Translations under genes and position numbers: made by a program | The notes under the pieces: model-generated | The model's database searches: none | Seen by the model: the letters and a program-made list of their open reading frames with translations, nothing else | What the model was told of the DNA's origin: nothing | Part shown: piece after piece, positions 1-8,676 of the stretch | Position numbering within the stretch: the stretch's first letter is position 1 | Layout of the letters: each line of letters begins with the position of its first letter | Assembly (NCBI GenBank): GCA_029266835.1 | Contig: JAQSWD010000062.1 | Span: 1 to 41,100, forward strand | Reading direction: 5' to 3' | Length of the DNA: 41,100 nt | DNA from: Steroidobacteraceae bacterium | GTDB lineage: Bacteria; Pseudomonadota; Gammaproteobacteria; Steroidobacterales; Steroidobacteraceae

Positions 1-78
1 GCGGGCACGCGAACTGCGGTCGGCACCGCTGACTGATATCCGTTTTGGAATCCCTCGAGTCTTGCGCCACGAAAACAC

Positions 79-106
79 GCGCGGCTAGCATGATTTTTGG
101 CCGCGC
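79..106. promoter_or_regulatory. inverted repeat upstream of GH51 gene
   Basis: GCGCGGC (79-85) and GCCGCGC (100-106) form a perfect 7-bp inverted repeat around a 14-base AT-richer spacer, about 40 bases before the arabinofuranosidase start. It could be an operator or a leader hairpin. No clear promoter hexamers accompany it. Bases 1-78 show nothing else recognisable. Confidence 0.25.
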
Positions 107-144
107 CTAGACGAATGCCGGCAGAGACAACAGAAGGGGGATCG

Positions 145-1719
145 ATGAGGTTCATTCGCAGACGCAAGCGCCTGCTGGGCGCGCTCCTGCTGAGCACGGC
201 CGCGCTGATCGCAGGTTCGGCGGCGGCGCGCGCTGCGGCCACGCAGGTGACGGTCAACATCCGCGCGGACCAGCCGGGCGCCGTCATCAACCCCAATGTC
301 TACGGGCAATTCGCCGAGCATCTCGGCACCGGCATCTATGAAGGTGTGTGGGTGGGCGAGAAATCGGCCATCCCGAACACCAACGGCTATCGCAATGACG
401 TCGTCGATGCGTTGAAGAATCTGAAGGTGCCCGTGGTGCGCTGGCCAGGCGGCTGCTTCGCCGACGAGTACCACTGGCGCGACGGCATCGGCCCGCGCGA
501 GAAGCGGCCGGTGAAGGTGAACACGCATTGGGGCGGCGTGCCCGAGACCAACGAGTTCGGCACGCACGAGTTCATGGCCTTCGCCGAGATGATCGGCGCC
601 AAGGTGTACATCAGCGGCAACGTGGGCTCCGGAAGCGTGCAGGAGATGGCCGACTGGATGGAGTACATGACCAGCGACACCGTCTCGACGCTCGCCAACG
701 AGCGTCGCAAGAACGGCCGCGACAAACCCTGGGACGTACATTACTTCGGCATCGGCAACGAGACCTGGGGCTGCGGCGGCAACATGACGCCCGAGTGGTA
801 TGCCAACCTGTTCCGCCAGTACGCGACGTATGTGAAGGCGCCGCGCGGCCATCGTCCCACCATCATCGCAAGCGGCGGCAACGGTGACGAGACCCTCTGG
901 GCCGAGGTGCTGACGAAGAACGTCAAGCGCGACATGGATGCGATCTCGCATCACTACTACACGCTGCCGACGGGCAAGTGGCCGAAGAAGGGCAAGTCCA
1001 TCGGCTTCCCCGAGAGCGAGTGGATCTCGACCTTCGCGCAGACCCTGCGCATCGATGGCTTCATCTCGCGCAACGTGGAAGTTCTCGAAAAGAACGATCC
1101 GCAGGGGAAGATCGCGTTCTATGTCGACGAGTGGGGCACCTGGTATGACCCCGAGCCGGGTCGTGAGCCGGGCTTCCTCTGGCAGCACAACACGCTGCGC
1201 GACGCGCTGGTGGCGGGGCTGAACTTCAACGTCTTCCATCGCCACGCGAAGCGCGTGCAGATGACCAACATCGCGCAGATGGTCAACGTGCTGCAGGCCA
1301 TGATCCTCACCGAGGGCCCGAAGATGGCCCTTACGCCTACCTACCACGTGTTCCAGATGTATATCCCGTTCCAGGGTGCGACCCATCTGCCCGCGGAGAT
1401 CACCACGCCCGAGTACCAGCTGGACGACGCCACCGTGCCCGCGGTGAGCGTGTCGGCGGCGCGCGATACCTCGGGAAAACTGCAACTGGCGCTGGTGAAC
1501 CTGGACCCGAATCGTGAGGCCGTGGTCACCACCAGGGTCACGGGCGCTGCCGCCACACAGGCGCAGGGCCGCGTGCTCACGGCCAAGGCCATGGATGCGC
1601 GCAACACCGTGGATGCGCCGGAAGCGATTTATCCCGTGAAGATCAGCGCGGAGCGAAAGGGCTCGACGCTGGTGATCCGCCTGCCGCCCAAGTCCGTGAG
1701 CGTGCTGCGGCTGCAGTGA
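145..1719 (+). CDS. secreted alpha-L-arabinofuranosidase (GH51)
   Basis: Predicted 524-residue retaining alpha-L-arabinofuranosidase that removes terminal arabinose from arabinan and arabinoxylan. A basic, hydrophobic signal peptide (MRFIRRRKR then a Leu/Ala stretch ending AARAAA) implies export. The GH51 acid/base is seen as GIGNETWG (Glu206) and the nucleophile as YVDEWGTWYD (Glu329). The early segment NVYGQFAEHLG and the RWPGGCFADEYHWRDGIGP block are also typical of the family. The length fits a GH51 catalytic barrel plus C-terminal beta domain. ATG 145 was chosen because a purine-rich GAAGGGGG ribosome-binding site ends five bases before it; an in-frame TTG at 97 would bury the signal peptide. 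A GH43 lipoprotein at 26094 may act on the same polymers. Family assignment is firm; exact substrate is inferred. Confidence 0.95.
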   Translation: MRFIRRRKRLLGALLLSTAALIAGSAAARAAATQVTVNIRADQPGAVINPNVYGQFAEHLGTGIYEGVWVGEKSAIPNTNGYRNDVVDALKNLKVPVVRWPGGCFADEYHWRDGIGPREKRPVKVNTHWGGVPETNEFGTHEFMAFAEMIGAKVYISGNVGSGSVQEMADWMEYMTSDTVSTLANERRKNGRDKPWDVHYFGIGNETWGCGGNMTPEWYANLFRQYATYVKAPRGHRPTIIASGGNGDETLWAEVLTKNVKRDMDAISHHYYTLPTGKWPKKGKSIGFPESEWISTFAQTLRIDGFISRNVEVLEKNDPQGKIAFYVDEWGTWYDPEPGREPGFLWQHNTLRDALVAGLNFNVFHRHAKRVQMTNIAQMVNVLQAMILTEGPKMALTPTYHVFQMYIPFQGATHLPAEITTPEYQLDDATVPAVSVSAARDTSGKLQLALVNLDPNREAVVTTRVTGAAATQAQGRVLTAKAMDARNTVDAPEAIYPVKISAERKGSTLVIRLPPKSVSVLRLQ

Positions 1720-1725
1720 CTGCGG

Positions 1726-2118
1726 TCAACCGCGCGGCGGGCGTAAAACCCGCCGCGCCTGCACCGCGGCGACTTTGCCGGCAGCGACCATGCCGGCAGC
1801 CACGAGCCCGGCGCTGGTCATGAGCAGACCGGGAATGAAACCGGCGCTGACCTGCGGCAGCCACAACGCATGCGTGGCGCCTAACAACCCGAGAAAACCC
1901 GCGCAGACGAGCCAGCGGCTGTTTCGCGGCAGCCAGCCCAGCAGCACGCCGGCGGCCAGGATTCCCAGCAGGTGATCCACGCCGGTGAGCGGATGAAGGG
2001 CGCCCGCCACGAACCCGTCGACGCTTTCATGGCCGCCGTGGCCGGCATGCGCCCAGGCCAGGGCGGGCAATGAGAGGACGGGGATCAGCAGCAGCTTGGC
2101 GAGGGTGGCGTGGCGCAT
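1726..2118 (-). CDS. hupE: short HupE/UreJ-family metal permease
   Basis: A 130-residue membrane protein with a signal peptide ending at WAHAGHGG, then the family signature GFVAGALHPLTGVDHLLG and about three more hydrophobic segments. HupE/UreJ proteins are nickel or cobalt permeases tied to hydrogenase or urease maturation, usually about 190-200 residues with a second His-containing helix pair. That second half is absent here and the C-terminus is short and basic (VQARRVLRPPRG). It is divergent from ureG with 118 bases between the starts, and ends 6 bases from the convergent GH51 stop, so the context supports a nickel supply role for urease. The deletion may reduce or change transport. No frameshifted remainder was found downstream. 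Confidence 0.8.
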   Translation of the reverse strand: MRHATLAKLLLIPVLSLPALAWAHAGHGGHESVDGFVAGALHPLTGVDHLLGILAAGVLLGWLPRNSRWLVCAGFLGLLGATHALWLPQVSAGFIPGLLMTSAGLVAAGMVAAGKVAAVQARRVLRPPRG

Positions 2119-2172
2119 GTGAGGAGCCTACCGTATCGCGGCCGCCGTTGAAGGCCGCGCACTCTTATATAA

Positions 2173-2183
2173 GTCATTTGACG
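2173..2183. promoter_or_regulatory. candidate operator shared with porin-urt-ure operon
   Basis: GTCATTTGAC is a palindrome (GTCA-TT-TGAC) in the 118-base region between the divergent hupE and ureG starts, 53 bases before the ureG ATG. GTCATTTGACG is repeated exactly, in inverted orientation, 65 bases before the porin gene at 8677. Right beside it lies CTTATATAAG (2163-2172), an AT-rich palindrome standing out in GC-rich sequence that could supply a -10 element. Binding by the LuxR-type regulator encoded at 4156-5082 is a guess from context. Confidence 0.35.
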
Positions 2184-2236
2184 CAGTTGGCCGGACTCGA
2201 CTCCCATGTCCACGCCCACCCGGTATCATCGCCGTC

Positions 2237-2854
<618 letters not shown>

Positions 2855-2955
2855 CAGTGATCGTGGGGGCGCGCTGACAAGCCGCCCATCCCGTTGCCAT
2901 TCTCCCCGTTGCCCTCTGGCGCGAGACTCTCACCGAGTCGAGCGAGGAGAAGCAG

Positions 2956-3453
2956 GTGGGAGCCCAGGCATTGCGGGTACTGTTCCTTTCGCAGCGGAAT
3001 TCCGCACGCAGCATGATGGCCGAGTCCATCGCGAACGCCATCGGCCGCGGCCGGATCGAGGCGCACAGCGCCGGCGTCCATCCGGCGCGCAACATCGACC
3101 CGCTGGCCGTCGAATTGCTGGAACACGCGGGCCTGCCGGCGCCGGATCATGCGCCGCGCCACGTGCGTGAATTCAGCGCCTTCGACGCACCGCCACTGGA
3201 CTTCATCTTCACGCTCAGCGACACGGCGGCCGGCGAGGCGCCGCCGACCTGGCCCGGGCACCCCATCACCGCGCACTGGCAATGCAAGGACCCGGAAAGC
3301 TTCGGCACCGAGAACGAGAAACGGCTGTCTTTGTTGCGCACCCGCGCGGAACTGGAGCGGCGCCTGCGCGTGTTCATCAATCTGCCGATGGGCTCGCTGG
3401 ATCGCCTGAGCCTGCAAGCCCAGGTCGCCGCATTGAGCGGCGCCAGCAGCTAG
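2956..3453 (+). CDS. ArsC/LMW-phosphatase-fold protein lacking catalytic Cys
   Basis: A 165-residue homologue of the arsenate reductase / low-molecular-weight tyrosine phosphatase family. Family landmarks are seen: an N-terminal P-loop segment, HSAGVHPA, FTLSDTAAGE, WPGHPITAHW and DPESFG. The family P-loop reads CxxNxxRS, with the Cys as nucleophile. Here it reads SQRNSARS (codon TCG), so the nucleophile is Ser. The later family cysteines (usually VCDxAAGExCP) are also replaced (LSDTAAGEAPP); the only Cys left is in HWQCKD. It is therefore unlikely to reduce arsenate or hydrolyse phosphotyrosine by the known chemistry, and may bind oxyanions or phospho-proteins. GTG 2956 is preceded by AGGAGAAG. 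It follows ureG by 101 bases, and its stop codon abuts the stop of the opposing gene. Confidence 0.85.
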   Translation: MGAQALRVLFLSQRNSARSMMAESIANAIGRGRIEAHSAGVHPARNIDPLAVELLEHAGLPAPDHAPRHVREFSAFDAPPLDFIFTLSDTAAGEAPPTWPGHPITAHWQCKDPESFGTENEKRLSLLRTRAELERRLRVFINLPMGSLDRLSLQAQVAALSGASS

Positions 3454-4116
3454 CTACTGGAGTGAGCCGCGCGTCGCCTTGGCTACGTTGAGCGCCTCGC
3501 GGACCATCATCGACCATTTGCCGAAGCCCAGGCGCATTTCGTGGGCGTTGGTCGACCGGTTCGCCAACCGGAGTTCGTCGAAGCCATATCGCGTCTGGCC
3601 CTCGAAGATGATGATGCGCGCCAGCAGTTTGTTGCTGGCGGCGTCGCGCAACTCGCCGGTCACCTGCATCTTCACCGGCCCCGGTGTATACGTGCGTTCG
3701 CCGACCTGTGTGCCGCCATCAGGCGCGAGGATGTCGAGGTCGACGATGCGGGGCACCACCAGCAGCACGTCGGGCGCCGGCGCCTCCGCGAACTCGTAGC
3801 GCCCGCGCTTGCCGAGTTCCCGGCGGAACTCGTCCTGGAAAAGCTTCACGGCTTCCTTGCGGATGCGCGCGACGTCGGCATCGGTCACCTTCTCGTGAAG
3901 CTTCCGCCACTCCGCCACGAACTCCACGGTGGGCGGCTCCAGGATCAGTCGCTTGTACGGCGTGAAATCCGCGTCGAGGTCCCGGTATACGCCGCCGGAG
4001 GCGCGCGACGGCACGCGTACGAGGCCATCGTCGGTGCGTTCCTCGGGAACACGCGTGTATCCGCAGCCCGCGAGCAGGCCGACCATGAACAACACGCCTG
4101 CAATCCGGTACGCCAT
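3454..4116 (-). CDS. DUF3313-like lipoprotein
   Basis: About 220 residues beginning MAYRIAGVLFMVGLLAGCG, a clear lipoprotein signal with lipobox LAGC. The body carries an EPPTVEFV stretch, a long amphipathic helix region rich in Lys, Arg and Glu, and a beta-rich C-terminal half that includes a PGPVKMQVTGELRDA segment. It resembles the DUF3313 family of outer-membrane-anchored lipoproteins, whose function is unknown; this is a resemblance by eye. An in-frame ATG at 4146 would add ten residues with no better ribosome-binding site, so the lipoprotein start is preferred. The TAG stop (3454-3456 complement) directly abuts the stop of the convergent gene. Confidence 0.75.
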   Translation of the reverse strand: MAYRIAGVLFMVGLLAGCGYTRVPEERTDDGLVRVPSRASGGVYRDLDADFTPYKRLILEPPTVEFVAEWRKLHEKVTDADVARIRKEAVKLFQDEFRRELGKRGRYEFAEAPAPDVLLVVPRIVDLDILAPDGGTQVGERTYTPGPVKMQVTGELRDAASNKLLARIIIFEGQTRYGFDELRLANRSTNAHEMRLGFGKWSMMVREALNVAKATRGSLQ

Positions 4117-4155
4117 GGCTGGATTCTGCGCCGCGCGGCGCGGCATTGGCCAGTA

Positions 4156-5082
4156 TTAGCGCGCCAGCGTGCGTACCGCGCGGGCGGCCGCCGAGGCGCG
4201 GTTTTCCACGCCCAGTTTCACGAAGATCTGCTCCAGGTGTTTGTTCACGGTTCGCGGGCTGATCGCCAGTATCTCGCCGATCTCCCTATTGGCCTTGCCG
4301 CGGCTGATCCACAGCAGCACTTCGGATTCGCGCGACGTCAACGACAGGGTCTGCTGCAGCTGGATTTCATCGGCAGTAGTACAGAGTTCGGTGAGGCGAA
4401 ACAGCAATTCATCTGGCCCGATGGGGCTCATGACGGAGATCTCGACCTTCCGCCCGTTGACGTCGAGCAACAGGCGCGCCTGCGAACTGTGGCCGTCGGA
4501 TCGCAATTGCATGAGCTGCGTCATGACGCTTTTCGGCAGGCTGGCGCCGGACTCGTTGCCCGGTGGAAACAGCTCGCCCAGCAGCTGACGCGCCTTGGGA
4601 GTGGACCAGAGCAGCCGACCGGCGCGGTCGGTGGCCAGCAGGAATCTTCCGGTGGCATCCAGCGCGGCGCGTGTGCCCGCGGCCACGCGCGCATTGGCGA
4701 GATGCACGCGGATACGTGCCAACAGTTCGTCGACCACCAGTGGTTTGGTCACGTAATCGACACCGCCCGCCGCCAGGCCTTCGATGACGTTCTCGGTATC
4801 CGACAGCCCGGTCATGAAGATGACCGGCAGGTGCGCGAACATCTTGTTCCGCTTCATGCGCCGGCAAGTGTCGAAGCCATTGAGGCCGGGCATTACCGCG
4901 TCCATGAGCACCAGGTCGGGCGTGATCTGCTCGACCAGCCGCAGCGCGCTCTCGCCGTCGGTGGCGATGAGCACAGTGAAGCCGGCGAGATCCAGCGTGT
5001 CGGTGAGGAAGCCAAGAGTTTCGGGCGTGTCGTCGACCACGAGCAACGTGTCGCGTCGGGCGGTTTCCATCGTGTCAGGCAT
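4156..5082 (-). CDS. LuxR-type response regulator (REC + PAS-like + HTH)
   Basis: A 308-residue response regulator. The receiver domain (about 12-130) shows the acidic pair in LLVVDDTPE, phospho-acceptor Asp in LVLMDAVMPG, Thr in FMTGLSD and Lys in VTKPL. A middle region with RFLLATDRAGRLLWST looks PAS-like. The C-terminus is a LuxR/NarL helix-turn-helix (LTSRESEVLLWISRGKANREIGEIL and SPRTVNKHLEQIFVKLG). Its ATG overlaps the stop of the upstream hybrid kinase by eight bases (ATGCCTGA), so the two are co-translated partners. Because the kinase is divergent from the porin-urt-ure operon, this is the likely regulator of urea genes, perhaps through the GTCA-N2-TGAC palindrome. That target is inferred. 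Confidence 0.93.
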   Translation of the reverse strand: MPDTMETARRDTLLVVDDTPETLGFLTDTLDLAGFTVLIATDGESALRLVEQITPDLVLMDAVMPGLNGFDTCRRMKRNKMFAHLPVIFMTGLSDTENVIEGLAAGGVDYVTKPLVVDELLARIRVHLANARVAAGTRAALDATGRFLLATDRAGRLLWSTPKARQLLGELFPPGNESGASLPKSVMTQLMQLRSDGHSSQARLLLDVNGRKVEISVMSPIGPDELLFRLTELCTTADEIQLQQTLSLTSRESEVLLWISRGKANREIGEILAISPRTVNKHLEQIFVKLGVENRASAAARAVRTLAR

Positions 5083-8000
5083 GTTTGCGCATTCCTTCGA
5101 GCACGTGCATGTAGCGTTTGAGATCGAAGTTCGCGACCAGTGTGCGCATGTGGTTCGCGAACGGTTTGTTGGTGGGGTCGCTTTCCATCTCCAGCAGCTT
5201 GGCCTGGATGCCGCGTACGTGGCCGATGAGGCCCAGCTGGTAGAGATCGTCGACGTGATGTTGCGAGTGGGCGGGCAGGGGCGCCTCGCGCGCCTCGGGA
5301 GCCGCGGCCGGACTGATGTCGTGGATCCAGCGCAGGTCGAGCTGCGCCCCAAGGCATTCGAGCATGCGCTGCATGTCGATGGGCTTGATGAGGAAAGCGT
5401 CGTGTGGCGCGTCGGCGCCGCCGGGTGAGAACTCGTGCGCGTTGGCCGACACGATCACGATCCTCAGCGCCGCCATCGCCGGGTCCGCGCGCAGGCGCGC
5501 GGCTACTTCCCAGCCTGTCATGCCGGGCATCGACAGGTCGATCATCGCGAGGTCCGGGCGGCAACCGGCGGCGAGCCTCAATCCGGACGCCCCGTCAGAG
5601 GCCGCCTGTATCTCGAACCCCATCGGCGCCAGCAGGTTCTGCACGATGTCGAGATGCGAGGCGTCGTCGTCGACCAGCAGCAGCCGGCGCCGTGGGCCGG
5701 CGTAGCCGACGATGGCGCGCGCGTTCTCGGTGACGGCCTGGTTGGCCGACGTCGAGCTGGCTTCCGACAGCAGCAGTCTCACCGTGAACGTGGTACCCAC
5801 GCCTTCGGTGCTGGTGGCGTTGATCTCGCCACCCATGATCTGGGTCAGTAGTTTGGTGATGGTCAGGCCCAGGCCGGTGCCGGGGACGGCGCGCACGTTC
5901 GCGCCCTGGCCGCGTTCGAAGGGCTCGAACACGCGGTCGAGTTCAGCCGCGGGGATTCCCACGCCGGTGTCCGACACCTCGAACTCCGCCACCTGGCTGC
6001 GATAGCGCACCACCAGCGACGCATTGCCCCGTTCGGTGTACTTGATGGCGTTCGACAGCAGGTTGATGAGGATCTGTCGCAGGCGCTTCTGGTCGACGTG
6101 CACGAAGCCGGGCAGGTTGGGCGGGCGTTGATAGCGGAATTCGATGCCCTTGGCCGCAGCCTGCAGCCGGAACATGTCGACGATCTGGTCGAGGAATTCC
6201 GCCAGCGGCACCTTGTCCCGGTTGAGACGCAGGATTCCGTTCTCGATCTTGGAAATGTCGAGGATGCCGTCGATGAGATCGGCCATGTGCTCGGCGCTGC
6301 GGCGGATGACGCGCACCGCGTTCTCGGACGGCGCCGCGGTGCCACGCTCGAGCAGCTGCGCGTAGCCGTAGATGGAGTTCAGCGGCGAGCGGATCTCGTG
6401 CGAGATGCCGGCGATGTAGCGGGTCTTGGCGACGTTGGCGGCTTCGGCCACTTCCTTGGCTTTCTGCAGCGCCGCGTCGGTGCGTTTGTGCGCGTCGATT
6501 TCGTCCATCAGCATGTGGGTCTGTCGTTCCGATTCCGCCTCGGCCGCGCGCCGGCTTTCATGCGCGAGCACGATGAGCCAGGCCATCACTCCCGAGACGA
6601 ACAACAGCGCGAAGTACACCAGCCAAAGCGTGGTGGCGATGGCTTCCCGCTGCGCCGGCGCCGTGTGGCTGTACTGCTGGTAGATCAGCATCAGCAGGAA
6701 ACCGATGGCGAGATTCGACAGCAGCAGGAGTCCGCCGAAATGCCCGGCCCGCGTGTTCAGCACCGCACCCACTCGCGCGGGCAGCACACGGCGTATGAAG
6801 CCGTCCAGCTGCTCGTTGAAGCGGCTGTTCGTCTTGCACTGGTCGCGGCAGCGCGCCTCCAGCGTGCAGCACAGCGAACAGATCGGGCCGGAATAGGCCG
6901 GGCACATCGCGATGTCGCCGCGTTCGAATGTGTTCTCGCAGATACTGCATTCCAGTTCCGGCTTGTCCTCGAGTCCCTCCGCCGGTCGTGCGAGGTAGTA
7001 CTTGCCGCGCGTGGCGATGGCGATGAGGGGCGCGGCGACGAAGGCGGCGAACAGCGCGACGAAAGGCGAGAGTATCTCGGCGTACTGGCCGAACACGCCC
7101 ATGAAGGCGAGGCTGGAGAGCAATACCGAGATGGCCAGCGCACCCACGCCCACGGGGTTGATGTCGTACAGGTGCGCGCGCTTGAACTCGATGTATTTCG
7201 GCGAATAGCCCAGCGGCTTGTTGACCACGAGATCGGCGGTGAGCGCGCCTATCCACCCGGCGGCGAAGTTGGCGTAGATCACCAGGATGCTCTCGATGGC
7301 GCGGAAGATGCCGATTTCCATGAGGATCAGCGCCAGTACCACGTTGAACACCAGCCACACCACGCGGCCCGGGTGTGAGTGCGTGAGGCGGGAGAAGAAG
7401 TTTGACCAGGCGATGGAGCCGGCGTAGGCGTTCGTCACGTTGATCTTGAGCTGGCAGACGATGACGAAAATGCCCGTGAGCACCAGCGCGAAGGTGGGCG
7501 ACTGGAACACCTCCGTGAACGCGTGGTGGTACATGATGGTGGGTTCGTCGGCCTGCGCGCCAGGAACGAGCCCACCAGTAGTTTGAACCCGCCCAGCAGC
7601 ACCCAGCCCGGCCCGGTGCCGAGCACGGCCGTCCACCAGCCCGCGCGGTTCTGCTTTGTCTTGTTGGGCAGGAAACGCAGGTAGTCCACCTGCTCGCCGA
7701 TCTGTGGCAATAGCGACAGGAGAACCGACGCCGCGAGCCCGAACATCACGAAGTTGAAGCCGCCGCCGCCCTCTCCACTGGAAACACTGCTGCCGCCGAA
7801 GCTCGTCCAGGCCGCGATTTCCGCGGGGTTGTTCCACGCGATGATGCCGATGGGCACGAACTGCAGCACCAGCCAGACGGGCTGCGTGACGATCTGCATC
7901 TTGCTGATGAGGCTGATGCCGTACAGCGCGATCGGGATCACCACGAGGGAACTCAGGATGTGCGCCACCCACAGCGGGATGTCGAACACCAGGTTCAGCG

Positions 8001-8418
8001 CCACCGACATGATGCTGGCTTCGATGGCGAACAGCAGGAAGGTGAACGAGGCGTAGATCAGCGAGGTGACGGTGCTGCCCATGTAGCCGAAGCCGGCGCC
8101 GCGCGTGAGCAGGTCGATGTCCACGCCGAATTTCGCGGCGTAGAAGGCGATGGGCAGGCCGATCGCGAACATCAACACCGCGAATGCGCCGATGGCCCAG
8201 GCGACATTGGGGAAGCCGTAGAGCAAGGTGAGCGTGCCGCCGATGGCCTCGCAGGCCAGGAAAGCGATGGGGCCGAGCGCGGTGTTGCCCACGCGCGAAG
8301 TGGATCTGCGCGCGCGGTTCGCGGTGAATCGCAGCGCGAAGTCCTCGAGCGTCTGGCTGTTCACCCACTGGTTGTACTGCCGGCGCTCGCGGATGATTTT
8401 TTGTTGTCGCGCCTTCAT
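5075..8418 (-). CDS. NCS1-permease-like hybrid histidine kinase, frameshifted
   Basis: A giant sensor of about 1,114 codons in two frames. The N-terminal part (8418 to about 7555) is a multi-helix permease-like domain resembling NCS1 nucleobase:cation symporters (TLLYGFPNVAWAIGAF, GAGFGYMGSTVTSLIYASF). The rest continues the permease, then a Cys-rich linker (6836-6949, eight Cys), two helices, HisKA (GISHEIRSPLNSIYG), an ATPase domain (ILINLLSNAIKYTE, GTGLGLTITKLL), a receiver domain (MIDLSMPGMTGWEV, IKPID) and an alpha-helical tail. The frame changes near 7551-7560, where one base seems missing from a GCGCGC tract: one frame ends GSFLA, the other resumes QADEPTIMYHH. It may be a sequencing error or a real lesion. 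CbrA, with a solute-symporter domain fused to a kinase, is the known precedent. Position beside urt/ure genes suggests urea or amide/nucleobase sensing. Confidence 0.85.
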
Positions 8419-8544
8419 CAGGCCGTCTTCCCCTGTTCCCCCGTGGATTAGTTAGCAAGCCATGTGCCAGCGGCCTGCACAGGCAGCGACGGGGCTGCGG
8501 GAATGAGTGGCGAAGATTCGAGCAACCGCGCCTTTGCGGTGCAG

Positions 8545-8570
8545 CCGCGGAGGCATTCGCACTCCCGCGG
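8545..8570. promoter_or_regulatory. imperfect inverted repeat in divergent promoter region
   Basis: CCGCGGAG (8545-8552) and CTCCCGCGG (8562-8570) form an inverted repeat with one bulge in the 258-base region between the hybrid kinase and the porin gene. It may be a regulator-binding site. No convincing sigma-70 or sigma-54 hexamers were recognised near it. Confidence 0.25.
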
Positions 8571-8600
8571 TTCAATTCCGGATTTCGACGGGCTTGCCTA

Positions 8601-8612
8601 CGTCAAATGACG
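8601..8612. promoter_or_regulatory. palindrome CGTCA-AA-TGACG, candidate operator
   Basis: CGTCAAATGACG is a perfect 5-bp inverted repeat with a two-base centre, ending 64 bases before the porin ATG. Eleven of its bases recur in inverted orientation at 2173-2183, before ureG. Location upstream of the porin-urtABCDE-ureDABCEF operon and near the divergent kinase fits an operator for the urea regulator. Binding is not shown. Confidence 0.35.
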
Positions 8613-8676
8613 CCTACCTCCGGTTTTCCCCCGCCCGTACCGTCGTTCGCAGGGGCTCAAGCAAACAGGGAAAACC

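Noticed and set aside
85-1485. Long open frame antisense to the GH51 gene
   Set aside because: Arg/His/Gly-rich translation with no family motif; it mirrors the codon bias of the GH51 gene, as expected in GC-rich DNA.
3541-5121. Long plus-strand frame across the lipoprotein and response regulator
   Set aside because: Composition is His/Arg/Gln-rich without motifs and it crosses two well-supported minus-strand genes.
6098-7378. Plus-strand frame opposite the hybrid kinase
   Set aside because: Shadow of the kinase reading frame, no recognisable domain.
8419-8676. Sigma-54 promoter for the urea operon
   Set aside because: Urea genes are often nitrogen-regulated, but I found no convincing GG-N10-GC element of the right sequence.
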